Position numbers and translations under genes: made by a program. Shown piece after piece: positions 5,036 through 5,101 of a stretch of DNA of 5,101 nt. Source of the DNA: Solirubrobacterales bacterium 70-9 (GTDB lineage: Bacteria > Actinomycetota > Thermoleophilia > Solirubrobacterales > 70-9). The notes beneath the pieces are model-generated. The model made no database searches and was not told the origin of the DNA. It saw only the letters and a list, made by a program, of their open reading frames with translations. Position 1 is the first letter of the stretch, and each line of letters starts with the position of its first letter. The stretch spans positions 22,494-27,594 of the forward strand of contig MKSH01000041.1 of the NCBI GenBank assembly GCA_001898095.1, read 5' to 3'.

Positions 5036-5064
5036 TCTATAACAGAAGAGCCACCTTCACTCAA
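5036..5064 (-). promoter_or_regulatory. Sigma70-type promoter of thrC (TTGAGT-17-TATAGA)
   Basis: On the minus strand TTGAGT (5059-5064) and TATAGA (5036-5041) are separated by exactly 17 nt, each matching the -35 and -10 consensus at 4 of 6 positions. Initiation would fall near 5029, giving a leader of about 70 nt before thrC. The stretch from 5022 to 5090 is visibly more AT-rich than the coding DNA. Beyond it (5065-5101) I see only an 8-bp palindrome ATCCGGAT (5081-5088) and no gene. Confidence 0.55.
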
Positions 5065-5101
5065 CGCATTTCGCGTAAAAATCCGGATAAGCCCTACGTC
5101 T

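Overview
The window is GC-rich, densely coded chromosomal DNA, most likely from an actinobacterium. The extracellular repeat proteins (beta-sandwich repeats with paired cysteines, and a Lys/His/Cys-rich C-terminal tail) resemble those common in the class Thermoleophilia (Solirubrobacterales and relatives). That placement comes from family recall and is inference. There are no mobile elements, tRNA or rRNA genes, CRISPR arrays or phage genes.

Layout, left to right. Positions 1-512 (minus) hold the N-terminal 170 codons of a secreted repeat protein that runs off the window. A 55-bp divergent promoter region (513-567) separates it from a plus-strand gene (568-1500) for a six-helix membrane protein ending in a DUF2510-like segment. 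That gene converges, with only 3 bp between stop codons, on a minus-strand gene (1504-2685). This encodes a secreted protein with three carboxypeptidase-regulatory-like repeats and a basic Cys tail, and it is a paralogue of the gene at 1-512. Further minus-strand genes follow: an epoxide-hydrolase-type alpha/beta hydrolase (2711-3592) and threonine synthase thrC (3652-4959). Positions 4960-5101 hold the thrC leader and promoter.

Functionally the window mixes housekeeping metabolism (thrC), a probable detoxification or catabolic hydrolase, and a cell-surface cluster of two paralogous exported proteins flanking a membrane protein. No shared pathway links all five genes.

The most notable feature is how translation appears to start. 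Only thrC has a Shine-Dalgarno sequence (AAGGAGG). The other four genes each have a -10-like hexamer 6-10 nt before the start codon, which predicts leaderless or nearly leaderless mRNAs. Two of those would start on TTG. The thrC leader is also structured: a sigma70-type promoter, two overlapping inverted repeats around the predicted transcription start, a UUCG-capped hairpin next to the ribosome binding site, and a possible 20-codon upstream reading frame that ends in TGATG on the thrC start. These are modest but checkable observations. I did not find a new defence, mobile or biosynthetic system here.
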